A stretch of DNA of 64,000 bases, from the NCBI GenBank assembly GCA_023213315.1, contig JAKCPI010002728.1:1-64000 (forward strand). The letters run 5' to 3'. Both the position numbers and the translations under genes were made by a program. This document shows positions 11,376 through 20,830 of this stretch, one piece after another. The DNA comes from Euborellia annulipes (taxonomy: Eukaryota > Arthropoda > Insecta > Dermaptera > Anisolabididae). Under the pieces are notes generated by a model. The model made no database searches and was not told where the DNA came from. It saw only the letters and a list, made by a program, of their open reading frames with translations. Numbering within the stretch: position 1 is the first letter of the stretch; each line of letters begins with the position of its first letter.

Positions 11376-11973
11376 TTACTGACATAAAAAAATCCCTTCG
11401 AGAGGAAACGGAAGAAGGTAAAAAAAAAAAAAAAAAAAATGATCTTTGGCCTGGATTTAATTGTCAAAATTTAAATTCAAACTAGCCTAGAGTAACTTTA
11501 ATATATTCATTTTTAGAATTTTCATACAAATTAACGGCACTAGAGGGTGGATTAATGAGTTTTTTTTTTTTTTTTTTAATGATGTTTACACTCAACCGGT
11601 TTATTATTAAATCTCAAAATCTTGACAAAAAATGAGCAATTCATTTTTTGTTGATGAATAGAGTAGTTGTTTGATGTGAGTATCAATATGTAAATAATAC
11701 AAAATTAAAAAAAAATTTTAAAAATTATTAATAAATATCCAGAAAGAGAATCAAAGAAAAAAAAAGAAAAGTACAATTAAATGACATCGCAGAAGTTGAA
11801 ATGGATTTTTCTTTCAACCAGAACCGCTAATCTGAGTTTTTTTTTTTTATTATTAAACGGACAATGAAAAGAGATTTGTTATTACTCTACAATTGGATTT
11901 TAAGAAGTTTGTTGAATTGCCTGGATAAATCGTAAAAAATATATATAACAATTTATGTTTATTTTGTTATTAA

Positions 11974-12050
11974 GCCTGGTCTCCAGGAATCAACCCCGGG
12001 ATCTCCAGCATCGAAGTGCTTTACTCTGCATCTGCTGGAGATCAACCCAC
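11974..12050 (-). repeat. tRNA-like SINE head
   Basis: On the minus strand: an A-box-like GATGCAGAGTAAAGCACTT and a good B box GGGGTTGATTCC (plus 11986-11997). Arms ATCTCCAGCA (12001-12010) and TGCTGGAGAT (12033-12042) form a hairpin not found in a real tRNA, so a tRNA-derived repeat is more likely than a gene. Confidence 0.5.
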
Positions 12051-12854
12051 CATATGCAATACAAATTTTATTTTTATTTAAAATAGAAAGGGAAGATTTC
12101 GATTTTGGTTAATAATCTACAAGAACGCATCAATAATTTAATATTTATGAAATTATTTTAAAGTCGAGTCAGACAAGAAAGATGTTAGCTTTCTAATTAA
12201 TCAATTTTGCTTAATGTAATTAGAATATTAATTATTAAAGCCCAAATTTTTAATTAATGACTATATTTCTTCTTCCATAATAAAAAAACAAGCATCTGAA
12301 GAATGTAATCGATTTTTTTCGATAATTACAATATTTTATTATTCTTCTTTTGATGATAAATGTCATATTATAAAAATATTCACGTATCAGGCCAATCTCA
12401 ATTGTCCTTTGTTTATGAACTTAAGACATTTTATAACAAAGGATTATCCATTTAATCGCAATATATTCAGCCGTCAAGGGGGAGGGGGAGTGCGATTTAT
12501 TAGTCATCATCAACGTGCCTTTTATACCGGTCGACAGATTATTTCAGTGAAAAAAAAAATGGGAAGAGAAAAGCTTGGTATTAAAAAAATGTGCTTGCAA
12601 AATTGGTTTTCTAACTCCCAGGAGTCAAAAGGAAATAATTCAGATACAAAATTTTTGAAAGTTTAGCTTTGATAATCGACTCTGATGTTTTTAGTATTCC
12701 TATTCTAAAAATGCTGAAAAAGCGCCGCGCGTTATTTGAAAAGAAAAAAAAAAAAATTTGAAATAAATGAATGAGTCATTTTAAGATCTTAGGTGAATTT
12801 ACTACAAACCTGTGTTAATCGATTTAAAGAAAAATGATGTCATGCGTCATTATC

Positions 12855-12995
12855 TCGCGAAGGTTTTTTTTAAAGTGAGCCATCTCGATAGGCTCAAAGC
12901 CTTCTCACGACTCGACTCGACAGAGGAGTTCCTTGCACTCCTTTAAGAGCCCATTTAATTCAAATATCATTTTGACCGCCGACGGATTTCAAAAA
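12855..12995. other. Less AT-rich island
   Basis: GC-balanced sequence (CATCTCGATAGGCTCAAAGC, CGACTCGACTCGAC). No frame or splice sites. Candidate conserved non-coding DNA; flanking 12051-12854 and 12996-13410 hold nothing I can name. Confidence 0.25.
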
Positions 12996-13414
12996 ATACA
13001 TTCACAATTTCAGAAAACACTCATTAAGTCTAAATGTGGGGATTAACAGGAAATAAGATTTTATTATTAGAGAAATAATAATGGCAAAGAAATAGTAAAT
13101 ATTTCGGTTTTACGAGACAATTACCATAAAGGATTTTTTTTTCAAATAGTTAATTATAAATTTTGAATAATTAAAATTCCTAAAAGTATTAGAAAAAAAA
13201 ATAAAGAATGTTGGAGGTCTTCAACCTTTTTTTGGACGGTTATCTTATCTTGATCCGGCAAAGTTAAAGGAAAAAATTGTCACATGCGATGAAATCATTA
13301 ATTATCTTAAATTCCAATAATAATTTAGATAAATCAAAATATGCGTTAATTTAATGTATTGTAAGACAAATGGAGAAAAAAGGATATTTACTCAAGGATA
13401 TCAAGAGTAAAGTT

Positions 13415-13765
13415 AAGGCGGAATAGGAGCGAAGGTGTTACGCAGGTTTTTCCCGATAAGAGGGCGTTGTGTGTCATAAAAAGTACTCTTAAAATCAAGT
13501 AATTCAAGAATTTGCCAAGAGATGTCAGAATGGTAGCTAATAATATTTAATGCATTTGGTTGATTTTCATTGATCTTTTAACAATAAATACTTTATAAAT
13601 GTTGTTATATATTATCTATCTTTTATAAAAGCATAAAAATATATAAATATAGGCCAGCTATAGGGGTTCGATCTGTTAGACTAGCTTGCCATCTATTGCA
13701 AGAATGCTGAACTAATTTGACATTTGATTTTTAAATAAATCATCTAAGCTTATTTTAAAAATTTC
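13415..13765 (+). repeat. DR2 copy 1 (3' part of a PLE-like element)
   Basis: Runs from AAGGCGGAATAGGAGCGAAG through AGATGTCAGAATGGTAGCT, TTGATTTTCATTGATCTTTT and AGGCCAGCTATAG to TCTTAATTAATATGTGA. Highly similar to 36405-36765 and to the minus strand of 15305-15735. It stops exactly where the 15-kb copy goes into its hammerhead-like end. The coding part is frameshifted. Confidence 0.75.
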
Positions 13766-14559
13766 TTAATTAATATGTGATTAATAATAACAATAAATTC
13801 ATTTTTAAATTAAAAAAAAAATTAAAGATTATTGCGATAGATTGGGAAGGGTGGAGAGGGGATAGAGCATTGACTGTTCAAATACCAATAAGTCACCCAT
13901 CTTGTTAATAAACATTTTTAGAAATAACTAATTTAAGTTACTTCTTAAACCTATGGCACCAAATAATTTTAGTCCTTTCCAGCAAAAAGAGTGAACATTT
14001 TTATTTAAATAATAATTCATTCGAAAGAAATAAAAAGTCATATTCTAGCCTGACATCGTAATTTATTAAAATATTTAATTAAAAATGAGAAATGAGTTTT
14101 TGTTCTCTTTTAAAGCGGCAATCATTCTTATTTGAGATTGGAAGAGGAAGGAGAGAGAAAAAAAATACTCTAATTTAGTTAAGTTATTTTATAAAATAAC
14201 GGTTGACAAATATAGTCATAAGAAAGATTTAATTTCGAGGGTGCGTTTTGAAAAGTTTCTTTTATATTTGACTAAATCTAGAATATAATAAAAAAAACTG
14301 CTTTGTGTCTTTTTTTATTCATCTGGAAATTAGATATGTATGTAGTCTATAAATTTTGTATAATACTGGTTTTGTTTGTAACAAAGTTTATATCTATGTT
14401 TAGCGACTTTTTAAGCCTATTTATAAGCCTCCCCCAGTCGAGTTGCTGCTAAGATACACTCGTCGGGGACAATTCATTATCGCCTCTAAGCTCCTATTGA
14501 TCTTGGTTGAGTCTTTTTTTTATTTTATTTTTATTCATAATACGGATAACATTTTCATT

Positions 14560-14680
14560 GTTTTGTTCAGAGACGACGACTCCCAAGCTCTTATCTTAAT
14601 ATTTCTGCCCGGAAATATCGATTCCATCCGAAGGTGCTGCTGCAAGACTGCAGCAGCCGGGATTAGATGTCTTTTCTGAT
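14560..14680. other. Candidate regulatory island
   Basis: GC-balanced, with a CTGCTGCAAGACTGCAGCAG hairpin (14635-14654) and GGGATTAGA, a paired/Otx-type homeodomain core. A 78-codon plus frame (14443-14679) is not recognisable. Confidence 0.25.
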
Positions 14681-14838
14681 CTTCGCGTGATAATAAAAAA
14701 AAGTTATACACTCTCCTCCCCTTTTTTTGCTTGTTCCTTTTGTAAAAAAAAAGAAAATGAAGATAAGTTGAAACTTTAAAAGCCGGCTTCTCTCTCTCTC
14801 TCTCCCCATTTTTCTAATTTTGACATGCCCAATCGCAG

Positions 14839-14898
14839 GTTTATCCGCCTCTCGAAAACGGGATTATGCTGCTCGATTGTTTTCAGATCGGAGCTCAG
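14839..14898 (+). CDS. Weak candidate 60-nt internal exon
   Basis: A CT-rich tract (14790-14818) leads to CAATCGCAG (acceptor after 14838), followed by 60 nt open in all three frames and a good donor CAG|GTATGT at 14899. One frame reads VYPPLENGIMLLDCFQIGAQ, which I do not recognise. It is the only plausible plus-strand exon and would oppose the minus-strand signal-peptide exons. The pyrimidine tract is some 20 nt from the acceptor, and short chance exons of this kind are common, so confidence is low. Confidence 0.2.
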
Positions 14899-15189
14899 GT
14901 ATGTACCAAAATGAAATGAAAACAATGTCAACAAGAATAAAAAAAAAAAAGAAGAGAAATGATGTTCTTATTGATTCGTATTCCGCGAATTATTGAACGA
15001 ATTGAGGTTAATCACGAATGTTTCAAGAATGTTATGATGGTATCTGAGGAACTCTTTGTTTATTAAGCGATTAAAACTGTCCATCCATTTCTTCAATAAA
15101 TTATTTTCATCTAAATTAGATTTAAATACCTCACGAGAGAATTATGAATTAAAAAAAATAAGTCCGGATATTAAGATTTATAAAAAACA

Positions 15190-15745
15190 AATATTTAATT
15201 GGATATAGAAGACGTAGCAGCCAAGGTATTAAATAAAATAATTTTATTTTTTCGACGACGTTTCAGTTGCAAATCACGACCTTCCACATCACATATTAAT
15301 TAAGAAAAATGTTAAAGTAAGCTTAGATTTACAAATTAAATGTCAAATAGTTCAGCACTCCCTCCAAAGATGGCAGGCTAGTCTAACAGCCGATCCCCTA
15401 CTACCCTATATCTGGCCTATATTTATACATTTTTATGCTTTTATAAATGATACATAATATATAATAACATTTATAAAGTATTCATTGTTAAAAGATCAAT
15501 GAAAATCAACCAAATTTTTTAGCTACCATTCTGACATCTCTTGGTAAATTTTCGTAATAGGTTTTTTTTGGCTTACTTTTTAAGACACACAACACCATCT
15601 TATCAGGAAAAACATGCGTAACAGCTTCGCTCCCGCCCCGCCTTAAGACAGCTTTAATAATTGATTTTATGATAAAAGAGTGTTTATTTGTGAGGAGATT
15701 TATAAAATATCTTAAATATAATTTTCTCTGAGACAACACCGTGCT
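15190..15745 (-). mobile_element. Penelope-like 3' region: coding tail, UTR and hammerhead-like end
   Basis: On the minus strand the order is: a short coding tail (15506-15739), a UTR shared with DR2 (15305-15505), the motif GGAAGGTCGTGATTTGCAAC then GAAACGTCG (15250-15290), an AT tract and CCTTGGCTGC (to about 15215). This copy ties DR2 to the GAAACGT-type ends seen elsewhere. Stem II is mismatched here, so ribozyme activity is unlikely. Confidence 0.55.
15506..15739 (-). pseudogene. Possible C-terminal coding tail of the PLE-like element
   Basis: A 77-codon frame whose end (ENLPRDVRMVAKKFG then stop) coincides with sequence conserved in all three DR2 copies, AGATGTCAGAATGGTAGCT. In the 13.4- and 36.4-kb copies the same stretch is frameshifted. 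Position at the end of a PLE would place it after the GIY-YIG nuclease domain, but no GIY or YIG motif is visible, so the assignment rests on context only. The start codon is probably not native, since the frame is the 5'-truncated end of a longer protein. Confidence 0.35.
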
Positions 15746-15787
15746 AATTAAAAATAATAAACAAAATAAATTCGTTTAAGAGCCATT

Positions 15788-16480
15788 TTATGAAAACAGA
15801 TAATTATTGCTGAATTTATTCAGAAAGCTCCCTATGCATGAAGATAATTTCCATAGAGAGCAGTAAATGAATCCTCCATTAGGGTTAACAGCAACGTAAG
15901 TAGAGTTGGATATTTTTAGAGGGAATAAACCCCCTAAATTAGAATAATCAAAAAAAATGAGAAATACAGTCATATCTTAAATAATCATATATCAACCAAA
16001 TTTATTTTTGTGTTGACGTTGAAAGAATATTTCCTCAAATTGCCTCATATGTTTAAAAAAAAGTAATTTTTTTTTTTTCAAAATAACCCCATTAAAATTT
16101 CTAATTAACTAATTACAATATTTATTATATATTTAATGAAAAAGTTATTGCATCTAACGAGGAAGAACATCATTAAATATGCTAATAATTTGTATTTACA
16201 TTTAAGCATATTTATGTATGAACATATTTGGTTTTATGGCCAAACTCTGGTTCGAATGAACTTCTAAAAGTCTAAAAATCAGAGAAAGAAATGTCTCATA
16301 AAATGTTTAGAGAAAAAAAAAAAAGATTTTGCATTAATAATAAGTAAATTTTAAATAAATAAATAAATTTATTTCCGTAATCTGCCTAGAGGAAGAAACG
16401 ATGGACCATCAACCCAAAAATTACTATAATTCTTATTATTTACTTCTCCCATTCAATATTTAATAGTTGATAGCTAATCT
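15788..16480. other. AT-rich non-coding stretch
   Basis: No supported gene or delimited repeat; short frames here are AT-rich and unrecognisable. Confidence 0.5.
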
Positions 16481-16488
16481 GTTTCGAA

Positions 16489-16676
16489 CATGGGCGTAGC
16501 TAGTGGGGTGCCGGGGGAACCTGGACCCCCCAGAAAGCTCCTCGCCCCAAGAAAAATTGAGAAAATATGGGGCTTTCCAGGCCCACCAGAGGATAGCTGG
16601 TCCCATGCCCCCCCCCCAGTGAGGATGGCTGGTCTCATGGCCCCCCCCCCAGCCAAACTCTCTAGTTACGCCCATG
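16489..16676. mobile_element. 188-bp hAT-like MITE with near-perfect 8-bp duplication
   Basis: Ends CATGGGCGTAGCTAG and CTAGTTACGCCCATG are inverted repeats (14/15). Flanks GTTTCGAA (16481-16488) and GTTACGAA (16677-16684) match 7/8. CA...TG ends with 8-bp duplication are hAT hallmarks. The interior is rich in C/G runs; the proline- and glycine-rich frames on both strands here are artefacts of it. Confidence 0.85.
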
Positions 16677-16711
16677 GTTACGAACCTGCCTCTTTAATTC
16701 TACATAATGCT

Positions 16712-16949
16712 AAGAATTTTGGAGTTTAGGCTTTCACAGTTATTTATTTACAGCCCCTTATTCTGGAACCTTCATCAGGTACGATTCAGGTTATTAATTC
16801 TGAGATTCAACTCAATTCAAATGAGATTGTCACCGATGTAAGCACCTTTGTAATCTTAACCGTATTGAACCTGATGAAGGCCACAGAATGAGTGGCCGAA
16901 TCGTTGTAATTTTTACAAATAAACGGGTCAAACCGAAAACAAAATTCTT
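16712..16949. repeat. Inverted pair of PLE-type ends
   Basis: Left arm 16712-16795 and right arm 16857-16949 are inverted copies: AAGAATTTTG and ATTCTGG-ACCTTCATCAGGT on the left return as ACCTGATGAAGG, CAGAATG and CAAAATTCTT on the right. The spacer is about 60 bp. Head-to-head PLE ends or a foldback element would both explain it. Confidence 0.6.
16871..16905 (+). ncRNA. Hammerhead-ribozyme-like motif, best in the window
   Basis: Intact CTGATGA box (16871-16877), perfect 6-bp stem II GGCCAC (16879-16884) and GTGGCC (16892-16897) with a 7-nt loop, then GAAT where a hammerhead needs GAAA, then CGTT. One core base is wrong, so cleavage is probably lost. Its partner on the left arm is more degenerate. 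Confidence 0.55.
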
Positions 16950-18469
16950 TTATTAAAAATGCCAATGATGTTGAGGATATCTTTCAGAATTTGTTTAGAA
17001 GAAAAAAGCTTTCTTCAGTTTGCTTTCAGAAGACGGATCACCCTAGCAACGCCCTTGGTTCTTATCCCTTTAACGAAAATTTAGTTAAAAAATTCTGCTC
17101 TGGAATCATTCATTTGGATGAAGAATCAGTATGTAAAATTTAAAAGAAATTTAATGTATTATTTAGGAGGTAAAAATTTGCGGATTTAAATACGTTGCAT
17201 TTAAATAAATTTTATATACAATATTAAAGAGGAATAAGTTGCTAATAAGGAGCTTTTTCCTTATTATTTTGTATGGATAAAGAAAATAAAGAAGGAAGTT
17301 CAACTTCTTTCCTGCTTCAGTCTATAAAATAATTATCCGTGCAAATACTAACTTTTCAGCTTTTATAATTATGTATTCTAAATAAAAAAACAACACTACT
17401 TTGAATTTCAAATTTTTTTTTCCCTGTCTCTATTTTTTTGAATCATCCCAGCTGTTATTTTTGATTAGAGAACGATTCAATTAAAAAAAAAAAAAAAAAA
17501 ATCAATAAAATATGAACATTGGAAAATTTTTGAAAGAGCAATTTAATCAAAGTACATAGTTTAGATTTGCATTACGCGAATACATTTACCAAAAAAGTGA
17601 GGTAATACCGATTCGATTTTATGACACGTGAAATGGAAAATTTGTTGATACAGCCTGTCAATATTATTTTGGATGATTTTTAGACGAGAACATCGTTTTA
17701 TAGTTCGTTAATTTGAAAAACAAAAATACATATAAAGGATTATTAAAAAAATTATTAATGGAGTTAATTTCTGTAAATAGGCATACGAAATAAAATTAAA
17801 TTTTATTTGTGAAAGATGAATTATTAAACGAGGAGTAACAAAAATTGCATTTTGCAAACACTAATTCATTATTTATTTTTATTCTCATTCGAAGAATGTG
17901 ATAATAGTTTATAATCAAATTTCAAAGTACTTATCTAGTAAATTAAAATATTATCTAACTTTAAATAAAATATTGCCTAAAAAAAAAAAAAAACCTCGGA
18001 AAAATAAGGGGGAAGAGAGTGGGAGTTAAAAAAAAAACATGAAAGAGATTTATCAAATATAATTTCGCGATTACCAGTTCACTTCAAAGTCTTTCACCCC
18101 TATTTTATAAAATTTAATTAATTTAGCTTTTAGAAAAAAAAAAAAAAATGTTCATTTTACTAATGATAATTCAGTTATAAAACAACCTGTGATTTATCCC
18201 AAAAAATAAATTTTTGACAAACCATTGGTTTGTTGTTTTAGTATTATATATATGTGTATATTCCCTCGATTAAATTAAGATCCGTTTTAGGGTAAAAAAA
18301 AAAAAAAAAAAATTAACAATCCCCTTTTTTTCGGCAAGCGATTCAAATGAGTCATCAGGTACAGAAAAGATAAAAGAAGTTGGGAAATGAAATGAAGCAA
18401 CGAAGCGTTTCTCTATCTAGCAAGCAATTGGTGGAGTAATTATCACATAAGTAATTTGGAGTATGTAAA
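16950..18469. other. AT-rich non-coding stretch
   Basis: No supported gene, RNA or bounded repeat. Several A-runs (for example 17482-17501, 18295-18311). Confidence 0.5.
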
Positions 18470-18870
18470 TTGAAAGATTTGATGATGACTGGGTGTTTTC
18501 TTTTGATCGTTGGAGGAAACAACAAAGGGCAGCTGAGCAAGTGCAAGAAGGCCAGGAGCGAGTGCATTCCAAGGGGCCGGCCCCCTTCTCACGGGATCCC
18601 CTTAAACAAGAAGAGGGGCCTACGGACCTCCTGCCATCCGGTACAGTTATCCTTTCACTCTCCTAGGAGTGTCCTCTGTCCGCCCTATCTCCAAAACCCT
18701 TGGCCCTTCCTATATCTGCAATTTTCTCTCTCTTTCTCCCTATTCGCACTTTTCTCTCTTTCCAACCCTCCGTCGAGATAAATTACGACTCACTGGTCGT
18801 TATCGTCTGCCGCCCGAAAATGTTTGGTTATTGCAATTTGGCGACACGTTGATGTGATGACGCAGGTTTA
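18470..18870. other. GC-richer island with open frames, uncertain
   Basis: Composition rises well above background (GGGGCCGGCCCCC at 18574-18586; long CT tract 18725-18775). A plus frame running about 18468-18660 reads through WRKQQRAAEQVQEGQERV and has protein-like composition, but it has no start codon, no convincing acceptor and stops at TAG. Conserved non-coding DNA and a decayed exon are both possible. Confidence 0.25.
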
Positions 18871-19124
18871 TTTTATTTTTATCTATTCCCACCTCCCCCC
18901 TAAAGCCAGGATTTCGATTGGTCAATTAGAAAGATAAAGGTGATCCTATTAAAATTATACATTTTTTCTGTCTAAAAAAAAAAAAATGGCTAATATTTTT
19001 TTCTCGATAAAGTGTTGTAATTATTTAATAAATTTGAAAAAAAAAATCAATTTTTGTGCTATTTATTTTTGTGAGCAACATTAATTATTTTTATTTTTAT
19101 AAATAGTACAACGTGGCTATAGCT

Positions 19125-19250
19125 GATATGTTGAAAAAGGGAGAAGATGCAGCCAATAGTTGGGCCTCTATTTAATGATTAAGCACTCTTTATTAAGAAC
19201 GTTTCGGCTGGGATCTACCGTGCATTTTCAGCCTTCAAAGAGCATATCGA
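19125..19250 (-). mobile_element. PLE-type 3' end fragment
   Basis: Minus strand: CTTTGAAGGCTG ... CAGCCGAAACGTTC with a GGCTG/CAGCC stem, an AT tract, then a TTGGCTGCATC block. It is the same layout as the 126-bp insertion at 23899-24024, including GGGAGAAGATGCAGCCA versus GGGAGAGGATGTCAGCCA on the plus strand. Confidence 0.55.
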
Positions 19251-19549
19251 CGTTCTAATTAGCAAAGCGCCTAACTCCATTTTTGTTAATTTTTCAGGAG
19301 AGCCAAAAAACATTTCATTGTCATTGTTAGAGCCACTGCTAACTACGGCAACTTTTCGAACTGAAAAATTTGAATTACGCTCTTACCCAATTCAGGGCAT
19401 AAGGAGAATGATATTTTTCAACAGAAAATACAAAAAAATGATTTTCGAAAAAAAGTGGAGTTGGGCACTTTGCTAATTAGAGCGACTTATTCAAATTTTT
19501 TATACAAAAATTAGAGTTGTCATTGTTTGTTTTTGTTTTTTATTTCATT

Positions 19550-19715
19550 TAAGGTTTTTATCGGGGTTAGTTAGATGAATATTTATTTATTTAAATCATT
19601 TGGATTCTAAATACTATAGTTTAAATAAATGTGACCTAATATATCGTATCAATATTTAAATAGTGAGTACCCTCGTCAAAGTCTATATGGCCTGAGATGC
19701 CGAAAAGATTTTTTT
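19550..19715 (+). repeat. Diverged SINE-1 body fragment
   Basis: Matches the 3' body of the SINE at 27286-27517: AAATCATTTGGAT, then CGTCAAAGTCTATATGGCCT and GAGATGCCGAAAAGA. The tRNA-like head is missing. Confidence 0.5.
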
Positions 19716-19824
19716 TTTTAATTTGATAATTAATTTTTTAATTAAATATTTTTCGAGATCTATATATTTGAATAAGATAATAGTATTCAAAATACCCCGA
19801 TTCGGACTTAATTAGCAATAGATA

Positions 19825-20010
19825 TATTTAACAAGACTGTGTTTTTTATTGGTGAGGCCAAACATCCCATGGCCCCCGGGAATCGAACCCAGGTTCTCCA
19901 GTCTCTCCGGTGCATAGACGTGCTGTCCATTGCACCAGGCCACTCGGATTCTCGTGGGCCATGGGATGTTTGACCTCGCCAAAAAAAAACACTCACAGTC
20001 TTGTTAAATA
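19825..20010 (-). repeat. tRNA-like unit enclosed in a long inverted repeat
   Basis: Outer arms TATTTAACAAGACTGTG (19825-19841) and its exact complement (19994-20010), and inner arms 19851-19875 and 19956-19980 (23/25, around AAACATCCCATGG), fold into one hairpin. The loop, on the minus strand, is tRNA-like: A box TGGTGCAATGG, B box GGTTCGATTCC, a 7-bp acceptor helix and a 5-bp T stem (both with G-U pairs), but a poor anticodon arm. A real tRNA gene is unlikely; a tRNA-derived foldback SINE fits better. The 86-codon minus frame here (19808-20068) is an artefact. Confidence 0.65.
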
Positions 20011-20539
20011 AATTAAAAAAAAAAAAATTAAAAATTTCTCTAAAAAAAGGGTTAGTTTCTAATTTCACCCATTATACCGGCCTTAGGGTCTTTGTTAACA
20101 AACTACGATATGCGAATGTTTTAACTTTTTTTTTTTATTATTTCGAAAGAAGAATGGAGTTTATTTGAAATTTAAAAAAAAATGTAATTTCGTTGTTTAA
20201 ATCGAAGTATTGTCTGACCTCCTTCCGTTCAACTGAGTATAATTTCTAAAAAAAGAGTAAGCCTCGAGGCTAAGTTATTAAAAAAAAAAAAATCAATCTA
20301 TTTTTGAATGAAATTAGGTTTCAAGAAGCGGTTTTCAATATAATAATTTATAGATATTTGTTGCCTAAGAAATAGTCAATGGAGATTTATTTATTTCATA
20401 AAGTTTGATCAAAAAATAAATTGCACATTGGATAATTAAATACAAACTATAAGTTATAATTTATCAAATTATTATAATTTAAAAGAAACCGTTTAAAAAT
20501 GAAAAAAAAAGATATTTGATATATCGGTCTCGGTCAAGA

Positions 20540-20830
20540 TAATTATTTACACCCAACCTGCCAATTAGAAAACAATGCGAATGTGAATAAAGAATCTTGA
20601 GTTGAGTGAATTCAAGTGCATTCATGGGGACAACGTCATTATGCGACATACAGGCCGATATTTTCGCAGCGCATGATAGAATAGAATAAGCGGACCCCGG
20701 TGGGGAGATGTTGGTCAGTAGTGGGGACAATTGGAGAGAAGGCAAGACTCCAGTGCGTCTCCGCTAAAAGCGGCAGGATTTTCTCCTGACTGACTATTCG
20801 GAGGACTCTTCATTGGCGCCCCAAGAATTC
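20540..20830. other. Candidate conserved non-coding element
   Basis: GC-balanced block with CCAATTAGAAAACAATGCG (homeodomain plus Sox-like core), GACGTCAT-like sites and TTGGCGCCCCAAGAATTCC. An 88-codon minus frame (20479-20745) has no domain or splice context. Confidence 0.3.

Noticed and set aside
16460..16729. Gly/Trp-rich and Pro-rich frames on both strands
   Set aside because: They lie within the 16489-16676 MITE, bounded by TIRs and TSD.
19880..19956. True tRNA gene on the minus strand
   Set aside because: Acceptor and T arms can pair, but the anticodon arm is broken and the unit is enclosed by repeat arms.
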